Shown: positions 8,352 to 18,249, counted from the first letter of the stretch. The stretch is DNA of 64,000 nucleotides from an uncultured Armatimonadota bacterium (GCA_903927025.1 CAIYLG010000014.1:124001-188000); one strand, 5' to 3'. The notes: generated from the sequence alone by a model not told the origin. Program-made: numbers and translations.

Positions 8352-9114
8352 GTTCTTCAGCAACGCTAACAGTGAGAACCGAATCGATCCAGCGCTTTGA
8401 GCTCAGGGTGAGATCGTCGATGTCGATATGTGCTCCGTCTGGCGCCTCGGCATTCTGCCACAAATAGTTTGCCAATTCCTCCTCGCAAAGCGCCTGCCAG
8501 AACTGGTTTTCTCCTGGGACGCATTCTGAATCGGAATACGCTTTGACAAGCTCCATCACGTACGAGTGCAGAAGGACGTTTATTTTCGACTTGTGGCCCG
8601 TTCCGGAGTTCACCAGGAACGTGCAGTGCATGTCTCCGTTGGCGTCATCAATTGTTTGATGGTCAAGTTCAAAACTGAAGCCGTTGATCGTCGTGCGCGT
8701 GAATTCTTTGCAGGCAAGACCGACCGGTACAGCTGCCAGCTTCTTGGTGGGGCGCTCTAGAGCGGTTTTTACCGCGTTCTTCAGGGTCTCCGGAGTAAAT
8801 GGCTTTCGGAGGAAATCTGACGCTCCAGCTTGGATTGCTTCAAGGGCGAGGTCAATTGTCCCAAAAGCTGTGATCAGAATTAGCTTCGCGGCAGAGCACC
8901 GCTTGAGGATTTCCTTCTGAGCGTCAAGTCCAGACATGCCTGGCATGCGCTGATCTAAGAGCACGGCATCCCAAGTTTTGCCATCGCCAAACTTCTCTAG
9001 GCCCTCTTTGCCGTCTCCAGCAGTCTCGACTTCATAACCGGCGTGAACAAGCGCAAGCTTCATCATCGTCCGGAGGTTAGCCTCGTCGTCAATTACTAAA
9101 ACTCGAGCGCTCAA
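8344..9114 (-). CDS. Response regulator with unrecognised C-terminal domain
   Basis: 256 residues. Residues 1-120 form a CheY-type receiver: acidic pair IDDE, phospho-acceptor D54 in [14 protein letters not shown]82 in LITAFGT and K104 in FLRKPF. After a linker, residues 130-256 ([19 protein letters not shown]..., [41 protein letters not shown]...) do not resemble OmpR-, NarL- or NtrC-type DNA-binding domains, AAA or GGDEF domains. The output may be protein-protein. Its start overlaps the histidine kinase stop by 4 nt and its stop overlaps the KdpD-like gene, so all three are translationally coupled. The receiver is certain; the output is unknown. Confidence 0.9.
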   Translation of the reverse strand: MSARVLVIDDEANLRTMMKLALVHAGYEVETAGDGKEGLEKFGDGKTWDAVLLDQRMPGMSGLDAQKEILKRCSAAKLILITAFGTIDLALEAIQAGASDFLRKPFTPETLKNAVKTALERPTKKLAAVPVGLACKEFTRTTINGFSFELDHQTIDDANGDMHCTFLVNSGTGHKSKINVLLHSYVMELVKAYSDSECVPGENQFWQALCEEELANYLWQNAEAPDGAHIDIDDLTLSSKRWIDSVLTVSVAEEHA

Positions 9115-10970
9115 GACTTATTGTCCTCGCTGGAAAGCTCACCAGATATAGGCAAAGTAAAGCTAAAAGTGCTTCCTTTGCCAAGTTGACTCTCGACCGT
9201 CATTTCGCCACCATGTGCCTGTACGATTTTTCGTGCTATCGAGAGCCCTAGGCCTGCTCCGCCTTGAGGCGCCCCTGGGACCTGCACAAACCGATCGAAA
9301 ATTCTTTTGCGGTATTCCTCGGGAATTCCAGCTCCATTGTCTTCGACGCTTAAGGTTACTTCATTATGGTTCCTTGATGCGTTGACCCACACGGACCCTC
9401 CTTCTGGAGTGTGTCGAAGCGCATTCCCGACCAGGTTGGTAAGAACTCGGCCGATTTGGAGTGCGTCAGCCTTCACCAATGGCAAATTATCGGGAATTTG
9501 AAGCTTTAAATTTATACTTTTTTTATCTGCCTGAATCTTCAAATTGTCAACGGGATGTTTTGCGAGTTCCATCACAGTAATCGCTTCAAGCTTCGGAGGA
9601 GAGGCTCCTGCTTCTAGCTTGGAAACATCGAGCAAATCTCTCATCAGTCGTTCCAATCTCTCCAGGTCTTCACGCTGGCTAACCAGAACCTCGATCTGAG
9701 TGGGGGTAAGTGGTCCAGCTACACCTTCGATCAGCAGGTGGTTTCCCAGGATCAGAGAGGTGACAGGGGAGCGAAGGTCGTGTGAGGCCACTCCAATGAA
9801 CTCGCTCTTCATTTGGTCCACGATCTTTAGGTGTGTAATGTCCTCTAAGACGGTCACGCTTCCAACAATTCGATCCTCGCTGCCCTTCATGGGGGTAACC
9901 CGGAGCCGATAGGTGCGTCGATCACCTTTGATGGAGAGTTGGACGTGCGAACTTTCATCTTCATTCGCCGAAACATGATCTGCTTTGATCGCGCTGTCGA
10001 TGGCGTGGATCACCCTATGGTCTGAGATGAGCTGAGAAACTGGGATTCTTGGTGAGGCCGGGACTTTTCCGAATATTTGCTCGGCTGCCTTGTTGATTCG
10101 GATCACGTTACTGTCCACATCCGTGACGATTAAGGGGTCGTACATGGATTCGAGTGCGGTTTCCGAAATTCGTTCAAGCTTGCGTATCGTGCGCGCGTCA
10201 GACTGGCGCGCTTCTGCGACCTTTTCAACCATATCGTTGAAAGAGTCTGCGAGCGCAACGACTTCCGCCTGGCTTGCTCGAATAGTATTTGGACTCAGGT
10301 CACCTTCTGCAACCAGCTTTGCGTGTGCGGCAAGCTGGTTGAGAGGGGTGAGAATTGTGCGAACGACTGTAAGCGCAATGATGACGGCAGCAGCGGTGGC
10401 CGAAATCGTAATTCCAACGCTCCGCCAAAAGCCGGTGCGGGAGTTGGCCATCGCTGCGTCATTGTCGTCAACAATGGCCTGCCGACCGGCGAGCAGAAGC
10501 GATTCCGTCAGCTGACGAGTGTCCTTAAGCTGAGGTCGCAGGACGTTTTGAAAGAGGAGTGCCGCCTCGCGCTGTCCATCTAAAGACTTCTCTGAGAAGA
10601 TGCGCTTGGCCTGCTGATCCGTTTTCGCCGCGTCTGCAGCCACACGATTTAAGATTTTTCGCTCTGCGGGTGTCCGCACCATTTGAGCCGCATCGCTATA
10701 TCCCTTAGCGAATGTTGTCGACGCGTGTGCATACGCTATTTCCGCCTCGTGTCGGTCGCCGGTGGACAGGATCGCAAAAGCTGTCTCTTCCTCATGAAGC
10801 GCAGTCGTCATTTCGTGAGCGGCTTGAATCGTCTTGAAATTGCCCTGCAGGACCCGATCAATTGATTTCGTGATGGAAAAGAACTCCACACTTGCACCAC
10901 TCATCACGATGCCCAGAATCAGCACCAGCAACAGGTGGCTGAGGATCAATTGGCTGCGGAGACTGCGCAT
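9111..10970 (-). CDS. Membrane sensor histidine kinase (4-helix sensor, HAMP, PAS, HisKA, HATPase)
   Basis: 619 residues. TM1 covers residues 7-30. An all-helical periplasmic region follows (about 35-180, chemoreceptor-like four-helix bundle). TM2 covers about 185-205 and HAMP about 206-260 ([19 protein letters not shown]). A PAS domain spans about 270-385. The HisKA domain has phospho-accepting H397 in [13 protein letters not shown], and the HATPase has N-box [15 protein letters not shown]1 [10 protein letters not shown]-box IFDRFVQ and G2 [14 protein letters not shown]. It is complete and presumably active. It is the first gene of the operon and overlaps the regulator by 4 nt. The start lies only 36 bp from the divergent moeA start, so the two promoters must overlap. 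The ligand is unknown; gene neighbours suggest osmotic or K+ stress. Confidence 0.94.
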   Translation of the reverse strand: MRSLRSQLILSHLLLVLILGIVMSGASVEFFSITKSIDRVLQGNFKTIQAAHEMTTALHEEETAFAILSTGDRHEAEIAYAHASTTFAKGYSDAAQMVRTPAERKILNRVAADAAKTDQQAKRIFSEKSLDGQREAALLFQNVLRPQLKDTRQLTESLLLAGRQAIVDDNDAAMANSRTGFWRSVGITISATAAAVIIALTVVRTILTPLNQLAAHAKLVAEGDLSPNTIRASQAEVVALADSFNDMVEKVAEARQSDARTIRKLERISETALESMYDPLIVTDVDSNVIRINKAAEQIFGKVPASPRIPVSQLISDHRVIHAIDSAIKADHVSANEDESSHVQLSIKGDRRTYRLRVTPMKGSEDRIVGSVTVLEDITHLKIVDQMKSEFIGVASHDLRSPVTSLILGNHLLIEGVAGPLTPTQIEVLVSQREDLERLERLMRDLLDVSKLEAGASPPKLEAITVMELAKHPVDNLKIQADKKSINLKLQIPDNLPLVKADALQIGRVLTNLVGNALRHTPEGGSVWVNASRNHNEVTLSVEDNGAGIPEEYRKRIFDRFVQVPGAPQGGAGLGLSIARKIVQAHGGEMTVESQLGKGSTFSFTLPISGELSSEDNKS

Positions 10971-11006
10971 GCCCTATTGTGGGGCACCCCGCTGCATACT
11001 TGCGCT

Positions 11007-12197
11007 ATGAGCCGAGAACTGCTCACTTATGACGCTGCACTTGAAATCATGCGGGGTGCCATTCATCCGACAAAGCGCACCGAACGGTTGGCTCTGGAAA
11101 ACGCGGTTGGCAGAATCATCGCGACGGATCTACACGCTGAAGGTGACAACCCTCGCTTTGATAATAGCGGAGTTGACGGATATGCAATCAGCTGCGCAGA
11201 AGATGGGCTGGAAGGGGCCGTGCTGGTGCTCTCTGACTCAGTATCAGCAGGCTCTCAGTCTCTGACGCGCATAGAAAAGGGCACAGCGGTGCGAATCTTT
11301 ACGGGTGCGCCGACGCCTCCCGGAACGTGGGGGATCGTGATGCAGGAGGACGTTTCCCTGAACGGAGGCCGAATCCAAATTAGCCGCATGGTTTCTCAAG
11401 GTGATTTCATCCGTCGTGCGGGAGCCGACTTTCAATTCGGAAAGTTGCTGATGAAGTCAGGGACACGGATCGATCCCAGCAACGTGCCCCTTCTTGCCTT
11501 TAACGGCGAAGTTCGTCCACCTGTTTTCGTCCGACCGAAGGTTGCGGTCATCTCAACGGGGGATGAAATTGTCTCATCTGCAGATATTCCGTCCGGTCCT
11601 CAGATTCGCGACACAAACGGGCCGATGCTTGCGGCACTCACAGGATCCGTTCTTGGGAATTGGCCAGAAATCGTCCTCGTTCGAGACAACCGACAGGAGG
11701 TTGTGGATGCCATCTGGCGTGCTTCGGAACTGAGTGACGTCGTCATCCTGTCGGGTGGCGCTTCGGTGGGAGATCGAGATTTCGTCGCAAGCGTGCTGCA
11801 GCAAATAGGGCATATCCACTTTCACGGAGTCAAGATTAGGCCCGGAAAGCCAGTGCTGTTCGGCCAAGTCGGCGCAAGCTTTGTCTTTGGGCTGCCAGGC
11901 AACCCTGCAAGTTCTTATGTCTGCTTTGAGTTATTCGTGCGTGAGGCCTTGCTGCGCCTCACGGGAGCTCTTGAGCCCCCATTGAGGTGGTGGCCAATGA
12001 GACTGGGGTTTGATCATAAGGCCATGGGCCGAGATGACTTCGTTCGTGCCCGAATGCAAGATGGCATCCTCCAATCTGCAGGCGAACAAGGCTCGTTTGG
12101 AATCATCTCTCCGGCGGAAGCAGAATTCTTGATTCGCTTTCCAGTGGACCAAGATTTGTATTCGGGAGATACTTGTTTAGCGGCTGCTTTGGGTTAG
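11007..12197 (+). CDS. moeA: Molybdopterin molybdenumtransferase MoeA
   Basis: 396 residues from the ATG at MSRELLTYDAAL, the normal family start; an upstream in-frame extension would run into the divergent kinase promoter. Domain signatures are present: NPRFDNSGVDGYAI (consensus DNSAMDGYA), RIFTGAPTP, VAVISTGDEI, QIRDTNGPML, ILSGGASVGDRDF, GVKIRPGKPVLFG and FGLPGNPASSYV. The enzyme inserts molybdate into adenylated molybdopterin in the cytoplasm. A CATACT box lies 6 nt before the ATG, consistent with a leaderless message. No other moa/mob genes are in the window. The AM-to-GV change in the DNSAMDGYA motif is mild. Confidence 0.95.
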   Translation: MSRELLTYDAALEIMRGAIHPTKRTERLALENAVGRIIATDLHAEGDNPRFDNSGVDGYAISCAEDGLEGAVLVLSDSVSAGSQSLTRIEKGTAVRIFTGAPTPPGTWGIVMQEDVSLNGGRIQISRMVSQGDFIRRAGADFQFGKLLMKSGTRIDPSNVPLLAFNGEVRPPVFVRPKVAVISTGDEIVSSADIPSGPQIRDTNGPMLAALTGSVLGNWPEIVLVRDNRQEVVDAIWRASELSDVVILSGGASVGDRDFVASVLQQIGHIHFHGVKIRPGKPVLFGQVGASFVFGLPGNPASSYVCFELFVREALLRLTGALEPPLRWWPMRLGFDHKAMGRDDFVRARMQDGILQSAGEQGSFGIISPAEAEFLIRFPVDQDLYSGDTCLAAALG

Positions 12198-12234
12198 CCG
12201 GCACCAGAAATCGAATACACTTATCTGTGGGACG

Positions 12235-12909
12235 ATGAAGCTTCGCGCGATTACGATTCCTCTTGGATGCCTGTTCGCCTGCCTTGGCGGATTGGTTTGG
12301 ATTCAGGCCAGAGCTCGGAGTGAAACACCCTACTCTGATTCGGTGAATATCATCACGAGTCAGCCGAGGCACCTGATTACTTCCCAGATGCTCGCAGAAA
12401 CTGACGCTGTGCACAACACCTTGGAGCGCAGCTTCAAAGTGCCAGATGTCACAGGCAAACAAGTTGAGCTTGCCTCTCCTCAAGCAGTTCGACCACAGTT
12501 TGTGTATTTTGTTGTGGACGGCTGTCCTTGTAGCTTTGATGCTGAGCCCCTCTTCCACGACATGTACAAGAGATTTAAGGGAAAGGTTGATTTTGTGAGC
12601 GTGACCAATGGGGACCTTCCCAAAGCGAAGCTTTGGAATGCAGAGCTCTCAGTGCCATATCCTGTGATTCCAGACCCTAAGCTCGAAATCATTCACGCCT
12701 ATGGCGCCAAAGCGGCAATCTATTGTGTCCTCGTCGCAAGAAATGGGCATATCGCCAAAATGTGGCCGGGCTACTCTAAAGATCTGCTCTTGGAAATGAA
12801 CCACGAGATGTCTAAGATAGCGGGAGTGGTTGAACAGCCATTTGACACAAAGTACGCTCCGATCACAAAAGCTACTGGCTGCGCCTTTGCCAATGTGGAT
12901 CTCAAGTAG
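12235..12909 (+). CDS. Exported thioredoxin-fold (redoxin/AhpC-TSA-like) protein
   Basis: 224 residues. An N-terminal hydrophobic segment (ITIPLGCLFACLGGLVWIQ) acts as signal anchor. From about residue 65 there is a thioredoxin-like core: FKVPDVTGKQVELAS, then FVYFVVDGCPCSFDAEPLFHDM, where redoxins have their active-site cysteine loop (here C-P-C), then VDFVSVTNGD, VPYPVIPDP and GAKAAIYCVLVARNGHIAKMWPG, typical of AhpC/TSA and TlpA-like proteins. Likely a membrane-tethered, periplasm-facing reductase or peroxiredoxin relative. Upstream, a TATCTG box sits 7 nt before the ATG. About 250 bp without a gene follows it, containing one TTATCCACA (DnaA-box consensus) at 12968 and an 8-bp inverted repeat at 13032/13065. 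Confidence 0.72.
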   Translation: MKLRAITIPLGCLFACLGGLVWIQARARSETPYSDSVNIITSQPRHLITSQMLAETDAVHNTLERSFKVPDVTGKQVELASPQAVRPQFVYFVVDGCPCSFDAEPLFHDMYKRFKGKVDFVSVTNGDLPKAKLWNAELSVPYPVIPDPKLEIIHAYGAKAAIYCVLVARNGHIAKMWPGYSKDLLLEMNHEMSKIAGVVEQPFDTKYAPITKATGCAFANVDLK

Positions 12910-13159
12910 TGCTGTAAGCGCTCACATTGGCCCTAGCGAAACCTAGCGTCCGCTTCCTGTGGAAGAGTTATCCACACGGGTAGTCGAATCTCTATATTTT
13001 TGAACTCCAAATCACCGGTTTGGATCGTCATGTTCCAATAGGATGCCCTAAGTCTGGCCCTTGCATTGGAACGGATGCTCTGTTGATCGTGCAGAGTCTT
13101 TCTAGCTAAAAAGCTCGGTTCCGATTCGGACTTTGTGGCAGTACCGAGATCGGTTGAAC

Positions 13160-14407
13160 ATGAAAGTCGTAAAGTCTCGACCCGCCGCAGCTGCCGAGCC
13201 CAGACGATTGGGTTTTGTTGCAGACATCATCAGGGGTGCCGAGCCGGACAAGGCAGAGCGACCTGATAGGCAGGACGCGGCCGCAGCTGCCGAAGTTCAA
13301 GAGCCAGTTAAGGCTCCGGCGCAACAAAAGTCGAAGCGACTCGTCTCCTTGGATGCATTTCGAGGCTTGACGGTGATTTTGATGCTCATCGTCAACAACA
13401 TCGCGCTGGACACGTTTACGCCCGATGCATTTACCCATGCTGCGTGGAATCAGGGCCTCCGCCTTGCGGACTTTGTCTTCCCTTGGTTCCTTTTGTGCGT
13501 GGGCCTCTCGATTCCGATGTCCTTTGCCTCCTTCAAGAAGAAGGGATTGCCGAGTTGGCGCTTGGACATAAAGATTCTGGGCCGAGCCGCCGGTCTCGTC
13601 GGGCTTGGCTGCGTTGTCAATGCGGCAATCTCGAAGCAATTCGTATTCACTCTCGGAGTCCTGCAGCTGATCGGGCTCGCCTACTTCCTTGCCGCGTACG
13701 CTTACGAGTTGCCGGCAGTCAGACGATTGGTGGTCGCCACCCTGATGCTGGGCGGATACGGGATGGCGCTTCGATTTTTACCGGTACCCGGTGCGCCAGT
13801 TGGCACGTTTACCGAGTCCTCGAATTTTATCGACCATGTGAACCGCACCTATTTGGTGATGTACAACTTGGATGGAATCTTCTCCGCGATTCCAACTGCG
13901 GCCCTGATGATTTATGCTGGACTGGTCGGTGATGCGCTGACGAATCCCAAACTGGATCATCTGCGCCGGATGGTGGTCATGTTGGTCTCGGGCATTGTGA
14001 TGCTGGTTGCGGGCCTCGCGGCAAACAGCATGCTTCCGTACAACAAGCCGACTTGGACCCCGTCCTACCTCCTCGTTACCGGTGGCGCAGGGTTGCTGCT
14101 TCTTTGCGGTCTTTACCTGTTCACGGATGCTCTCAAGTGGAACAAGTGGCCGTTCGTGCTCCTTGTCTTCGGCTCAAACGCAATTTTGGCTTATGTGTTG
14201 CCTGTGTTGGCAAAGGTAATGGTCTTCTCGGTGTGGACCATGAAGTCTCCGAAGGGTAACATCTCCATTCAGGAAGCTCTATTGAATTCACTGGTAAGCC
14301 ACCTTGGCCGCGTATCCGGTGGCTGGGCTTACACATGGATCTACATCGCGTGTTGGTGGGTGATCCTGATGGTGTTCTATAGGAAGAAAGTCTTCCTCCG
14401 CGTTTGA
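13160..14407 (+). CDS. HGSNAT/DUF5009-like membrane acyltransferase
   Basis: 415 residues from an ATG; a TTG nine codons upstream is possible. The first 65 residues are basic and cytoplasmic, then SKRLVSLDAFRGLTVILMLIVNN, the signature of the heparan-alpha-glucosaminide N-acetyltransferase / YeiB-like acyltransferases, followed by about ten membrane helices. LADFVFPWFLLCVGLSIPMSF and the terminal GWAYTWIYIACWW are also typical. These proteins move acyl groups across the membrane to sugar amines or hydroxyls. It ends 15 bp before the large deacetylase/glycosyltransferase fusion gene, so an operon with a role in acetylating the same polysaccharide is a reasonable inference. The acceptor is not known. 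Confidence 0.85.
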   Translation: MKVVKSRPAAAAEPRRLGFVADIIRGAEPDKAERPDRQDAAAAAEVQEPVKAPAQQKSKRLVSLDAFRGLTVILMLIVNNIALDTFTPDAFTHAAWNQGLRLADFVFPWFLLCVGLSIPMSFASFKKKGLPSWRLDIKILGRAAGLVGLGCVVNAAISKQFVFTLGVLQLIGLAYFLAAYAYELPAVRRLVVATLMLGGYGMALRFLPVPGAPVGTFTESSNFIDHVNRTYLVMYNLDGIFSAIPTAALMIYAGLVGDALTNPKLDHLRRMVVMLVSGIVMLVAGLAANSMLPYNKPTWTPSYLLVTGGAGLLLLCGLYLFTDALKWNKWPFVLLVFGSNAILAYVLPVLAKVMVFSVWTMKSPKGNISIQEALLNSLVSHLGRVSGGWAYTWIYIACWWVILMVFYRKKVFLRV

Positions 14408-14422
14408 CGCTTCGGCGACTCA

Positions 14423-17400
14423 ATGGAATCTGAACCGATCTTTTATGACCCGCAGGGCAAGCGCCGAGTGCGGATGTCTCGGTTCGCTGCGATTGTAAGC
14501 ACAATCGTTGCCGTCGCCAGCACACTATTCGCGGTCATCCTTTGCTTCACCATTCCGGCGCTGAGCGATCCGACTACGAAGGCTCACAAGAACGCCGGTC
14601 TGCTCTCAACCCTTCCGGACAGTACGGCACGCCGATCGATCATCTTCGATAACAAGACTCGAAAAGATCTGCTGAGCCTGATCTCGCAGACAAAGAACAA
14701 AGTCAAGAATCCGCCCACGCATGTGGAGAAGATCATTGCAGGGTTCTACGCTCCTTGGGAAGAATCGGGAGTTCACTCGCTCAGCGCGTACAAGGATCAC
14801 TTAACTCATGTGATTCCGGCTTGGCTCTCTCTCAATCCCGATGGCAAGAGCATCAACTATTCGGACTTCAATCTCGACGAGAATCCTAAGAATGAGCGTG
14901 TCTTGGAGATCGCCCACAGTGTCGGGCTGCGCATCGTCCCTCTGATCAGCAACAGTCGGCTCGGAAACTGGAATCCGCAATCTGTCCATCAACTTTTGAG
15001 CTCACCTGCGAATCAGGCTTCGATCGTGAGTCAGCTGCTTTCCTGGGTTGAGAAGAATCGATTCCAGGGCATCAACATCGACTTCGAGGAACTGGAGGAA
15101 GAGGACTATCCGAAGCTTCCACATTTTGTGGCTCTGCTTCACAACGCATTCCATCCTATGCAGCTTGGTGTCAGCGTTGATGTAGAGGCGTCAACGGACT
15201 CGGCTCAAGTGAAGTCCCTTGCCGATTCATGTGACTGGCTGATGATGATGGTCTACGACCAGCATGCTGAAGAGGACCCTCCCGGTCCAATCGCAAGCTT
15301 GGATTGGTGCAACTCGGTTCTTCAAAAGACGCTCAGTATCATTCCGCCTGAGAAGGTCGTGCTTGGTATTGGCAACTATGCCTACGACTGGCAAGAGGGA
15401 AGTACCCAGCCAGCAGACAGCATGAGCTTCCAGGAAGCAATGGACACGGCTAAGGGCTACACCGATGCCGACCCGTCCAAGGTCATTCATTTCGATCCGG
15501 ATAGCCTCAACAGTTGGTTCAACTACCAAGACGACAGCGAAAAAATGCATCACGTCTGGATACTTGATGCGGCGGCAGCCTATAACCAGTGGCTCTCGGC
15601 AAGAGGTTACGGATTGCGTGGTGCGGCAGTTTGGGCGTTGGGGCAAGAGGACCCTGGGATTTGGACCTTTATGGGCCCGACTGCTTTCACCAAGGAAATG
15701 CATCCCTCGTCTCTGGAATCAGTTCGCTTTCCCTACTTTGTGTCCAACGTTGGAAAGGGAGAAATCCTCAGAGTTCAGGATTATCCGACCGAGGGTCGAA
15801 GAAATTTCAAGGTTGACTCAGACGGGCTGATCACCGATGAGCACTATCTTGAATATGCATTTCCTTATGTGCTTCAGCACTCTGGGTACGTCGAGAAGAA
15901 GCTGTGCATCACGTTTGACGATGGACCGGATCCGACCTACACGCCCAAGATTCTTGATGCGCTGAAAGAGCTGAAGATCCCGGCAACATTCTTCATCGTC
16001 GGGAAGAACGCAGAAGAACATTCAAACCTCGTTCAAAGGGAATATGACGAAGGGCATGAAGTTGGGAATCACACTTTTTCTCACCCTGACCTCGGCTCGA
16101 TCAGTTCATTCCGGGCTGAGCTTGAGATCAACGCAACCCAGCGAGTCATCGAAACAATTCTGGGCAAGTCGACCGTTCTCTTTAGGCCTCCGTACAACGC
16201 AGACTCTGAGCCTTCAAGCAAGGAAGAACTGGTCCCAGTTGCCCTGGCCGCTCAGCTCCACTATGTAACGGTTGGAGAGAAGATTGATCCGCAGGACTGG
16301 AATCTGTGGGTCACCAATCGCAACGGCGGGTCAAGAGTCAAAACGGCGCAGGACATCGCCACCGACGTCGTCAGCCAGATCAAGCATTTTGAGTCGTCTG
16401 GAGATGAAGGAAACATCATCCTGCTCCATGATGCCGGCGGCGACCGCGATGCTACGATTGGGGCGCTGAAAATTTTTGTGCCTGAGCTCCAACGGGAGAA
16501 ATATCGATTCGTAAGCGTCGCCGAACTCATGGGCAAAACTCGTGCTCAAGTGATGCCGGATACGCTTCCATCCGAGCGGCTTACGATTCTGCTTGCGAAA
16601 ATTGAATTTGGAGCAGTATTCACGGCGGACTGGCTCTTGGCAATTGGTTTCCTTGCCGCCATTTGGCTCGGCTTCGCGCGCTTGGCGCTGATCATGCCTC
16701 TCGCTCTGATCCACAATTTTAGGCAGAAGCGGTTGATCTATAACCCCGATTTCAAGCCTGAAGTCGCCGTTATTATCGCCGCCTTCAATGAAGAGACAGT
16801 CATAGCGCGCACGATCGCAAGTGCACTTGGATCTGAGTATCCGATCAGCGAAGTGATCGTGGTGAACGATGGTTCAACCGATGGTACTGCTCAGGCAGTT
16901 CAGGAAATATACGGAGATGACCCAAGGGTCAAGCTGATCAATCGAGAAAATGGCGGGAAGTCAGCGGCTCTGAACCAGGCAATTAGGCAGTGCAGGTCGG
17001 AACTGTACCTCTCGGTGGATGCCGATACTCAAGTTGATCCCAGCGCGCTGGGTTACCTCGTTCGCCACTTCGAGGACCCTAAGGTTGCCGCGGTTGCAGG
17101 AAACGTCAAAGTTGGCAACCAAGTCAACATCCTCACGCAGTGGCAGGCGGTGGAGTACACAACTAGCCAGAATATCGATCGTCGTGCTTACGCCCTTCTG
17201 AATAGCATCACCGTCGTTCCTGGAGCTATCGGGGTGTGGCGCACGGAGGCCGTTCAGCAAGTTGGGCTCTATGTTAACGATACGCTGGCGGAGGATATGG
17301 ACCTCACGTGGCGGTTGCGCCAGAAGGGATACCGACTAGAGAATGAGTCTCTGGCGATGGCCTACACAGAGGCGCCTGAGAGCTTCCGATCCTTCTTTAA

Positions 17401-17893
17401 GCAGAGATTCAGATGGGCTTACGGAACCCTTCAATGCCTCGCGAAGCACCGTCGAGCCCTGTTTCACAACGGATTTTTCGGTTGGCTCGCGCTTCCAACT
17501 CTATGGCTGTTTCAGATCGTATTCCAAGCGTTGGCGCCTCTAGTTGACCTTCAGGTCATTTACTCGCTATGCGGCTACGTGGCGGCGTTTGTACAGCATC
17601 GACTCCATCCAGATGCAGAGTTCTCGAACCTGCCGTCCGCGTCTGCGTCATTGATGCAGGTCGGGTTCCTTTATGTGGTGTTCTTTGGTGCTGAACTCGT
17701 CTCTGGCTTTATCGCCTATCGACTGGAGCGAGAGAAATATGGCGCCCTGTGGTGGCTTTTCCTCCAGCGGTTTGCTTACCGGCAGATTATGTACGGGGTG
17801 ATGTACCGGTCCATGATCCGAGCGATTGGGGGCAACCGTCAGGGATGGGGCAAAGTGGACCGCAAAGGGACCGTAAACCTACCCAAACATTAG
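14423..17893 (+). CDS. GH18-like / polysaccharide deacetylase / GT2 synthase fusion
   Basis: 1156-residue, three-enzyme protein. A membrane anchor (about 20-45) is followed by a GH18-type TIM barrel (about 100-430) with FQGINIDFEELE. This keeps the catalytic Asp/Glu pair (D220, E222) of the DxxDxDxE motif but has Q and N at the first two Asp positions, as in YaaH-like hydrolases. A NodB-type polysaccharide deacetylase follows (about 490-700: LCITFDDGPD, GHEVGNHTFSHPDL, LFRPPYNAD, IILLHDAGG). After more membrane helices comes a processive GT2 (about 780-1010: VIIAAFNEE, VVNDGSTDG, LSVDADTQVD, EDMDLTWRLRQKG, QRFRW) and C-terminal helices. It should polymerise an N-acetylhexosamine chain (PNAG- or chitin-like), deacetylate it and trim it. 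It follows the acyltransferase gene by 15 bp. Confidence 0.93.
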   Translation: MESEPIFYDPQGKRRVRMSRFAAIVSTIVAVASTLFAVILCFTIPALSDPTTKAHKNAGLLSTLPDSTARRSIIFDNKTRKDLLSLISQTKNKVKNPPTHVEKIIAGFYAPWEESGVHSLSAYKDHLTHVIPAWLSLNPDGKSINYSDFNLDENPKNERVLEIAHSVGLRIVPLISNSRLGNWNPQSVHQLLSSPANQASIVSQLLSWVEKNRFQGINIDFEELEEEDYPKLPHFVALLHNAFHPMQLGVSVDVEASTDSAQVKSLADSCDWLMMMVYDQHAEEDPPGPIASLDWCNSVLQKTLSIIPPEKVVLGIGNYAYDWQEGSTQPADSMSFQEAMDTAKGYTDADPSKVIHFDPDSLNSWFNYQDDSEKMHHVWILDAAAAYNQWLSARGYGLRGAAVWALGQEDPGIWTFMGPTAFTKEMHPSSLESVRFPYFVSNVGKGEILRVQDYPTEGRRNFKVDSDGLITDEHYLEYAFPYVLQHSGYVEKKLCITFDDGPDPTYTPKILDALKELKIPATFFIVGKNAEEHSNLVQREYDEGHEVGNHTFSHPDLGSISSFRAELEINATQRVIETILGKSTVLFRPPYNADSEPSSKEELVPVALAAQLHYVTVGEKIDPQDWNLWVTNRNGGSRVKTAQDIATDVVSQIKHFESSGDEGNIILLHDAGGDRDATIGALKIFVPELQREKYRFVSVAELMGKTRAQVMPDTLPSERLTILLAKIEFGAVFTADWLLAIGFLAAIWLGFARLALIMPLALIHNFRQKRLIYNPDFKPEVAVIIAAFNEETVIARTIASALGSEYPISEVIVVNDGSTDGTAQAVQEIYGDDPRVKLINRENGGKSAALNQAIRQCRSELYLSVDADTQVDPSALGYLVRHFEDPKVAAVAGNVKVGNQVNILTQWQAVEYTTSQNIDRRAYALLNSITVVPGAIGVWRTEAVQQVGLYVNDTLAEDMDLTWRLRQKGYRLENESLAMAYTEAPESFRSFFKQRFRWAYGTLQCLAKHRRALFHNGFFGWLALPTLWLFQIVFQALAPLVDLQVIYSLCGYVAAFVQHRLHPDAEFSNLPSASASLMQVGFLYVVFFGAELVSGFIAYRLEREKYGALWWLFLQRFAYRQIMYGVMYRSMIRAIGGNRQGWGKVDRKGTVNLPKH

Positions 17894-17900
17894 GGGGATT

Positions 17901-17976
17901 TGGCCCGGACGAAGGGACTCGAACCCCCAACCCTCAGTTCCGAAGACTGATGCTCTATCCATTGAGCTACGTCCGG
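17901..17976 (-). tRNA. tRNA-Arg (anticodon TCG), CCA encoded
   Basis: A complete cloverleaf is readable on the minus strand. The 7-bp acceptor stem begins CCGGACG and pairs with CGTCCGG. It is followed by TAGCTC (D arm), anticodon stem TCAGT/ACTGA enclosing the seven-base loop CTTCGGA (anticodon TCG, reading CGA), a T arm with GGTTCGAGTCC, discriminator G and an encoded CCA. It lies immediately after the convergent synthase gene and borders the mobile region on its other side. Confidence 0.95.
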
Positions 17977-17990
17977 GTTTGCGGTTAGGA

Positions 17991-17996
17991 ATTGTA
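17991..17996 (-). promoter_or_regulatory. Candidate -10 box of tRNA-Arg
   Basis: On the minus strand the sequence reads TGGTACAAT, an extended -10-like element, about 15 nt before the tRNA 5' end. No convincing -35 hexamer was seen. Confidence 0.45.
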
Positions 17997-18249
17997 CCAT
18001 CCAACTAGGGCAGCTTGCCCGGGGACGCTGGCAAACCCCCCACATTTCGAGGATTGCTCTCCATGTGCTGCGTTCCAGCAACCTGGTGACCGGTTCAACG
18101 AACGCCAAAGGCATTCCGAGCATGTAATAGCCTAGGGTTGGCGCTCCTGCGCCTACCCTAGGTCGGGGTGACCGCACGGGAACGACGGCAGTGCGGTTAA
18201 GTCCGGAAGATGGATGGACGTACATTGATTTGGTAGCCTCCGTCTTCAC

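Noticed and set aside
12968-12976. Perfect DnaA-box consensus TTATCCACA in the gap before the acyltransferase gene
   Set aside because: Only one box, no AT-rich unwinding region and no dnaA/dnaN nearby, so not evidence for an origin.
17890-18249. Continuation of the istA-like frame towards the tRNA
   Set aside because: No transposase similarity and it overlaps the tRNA gene; an accidental open frame.
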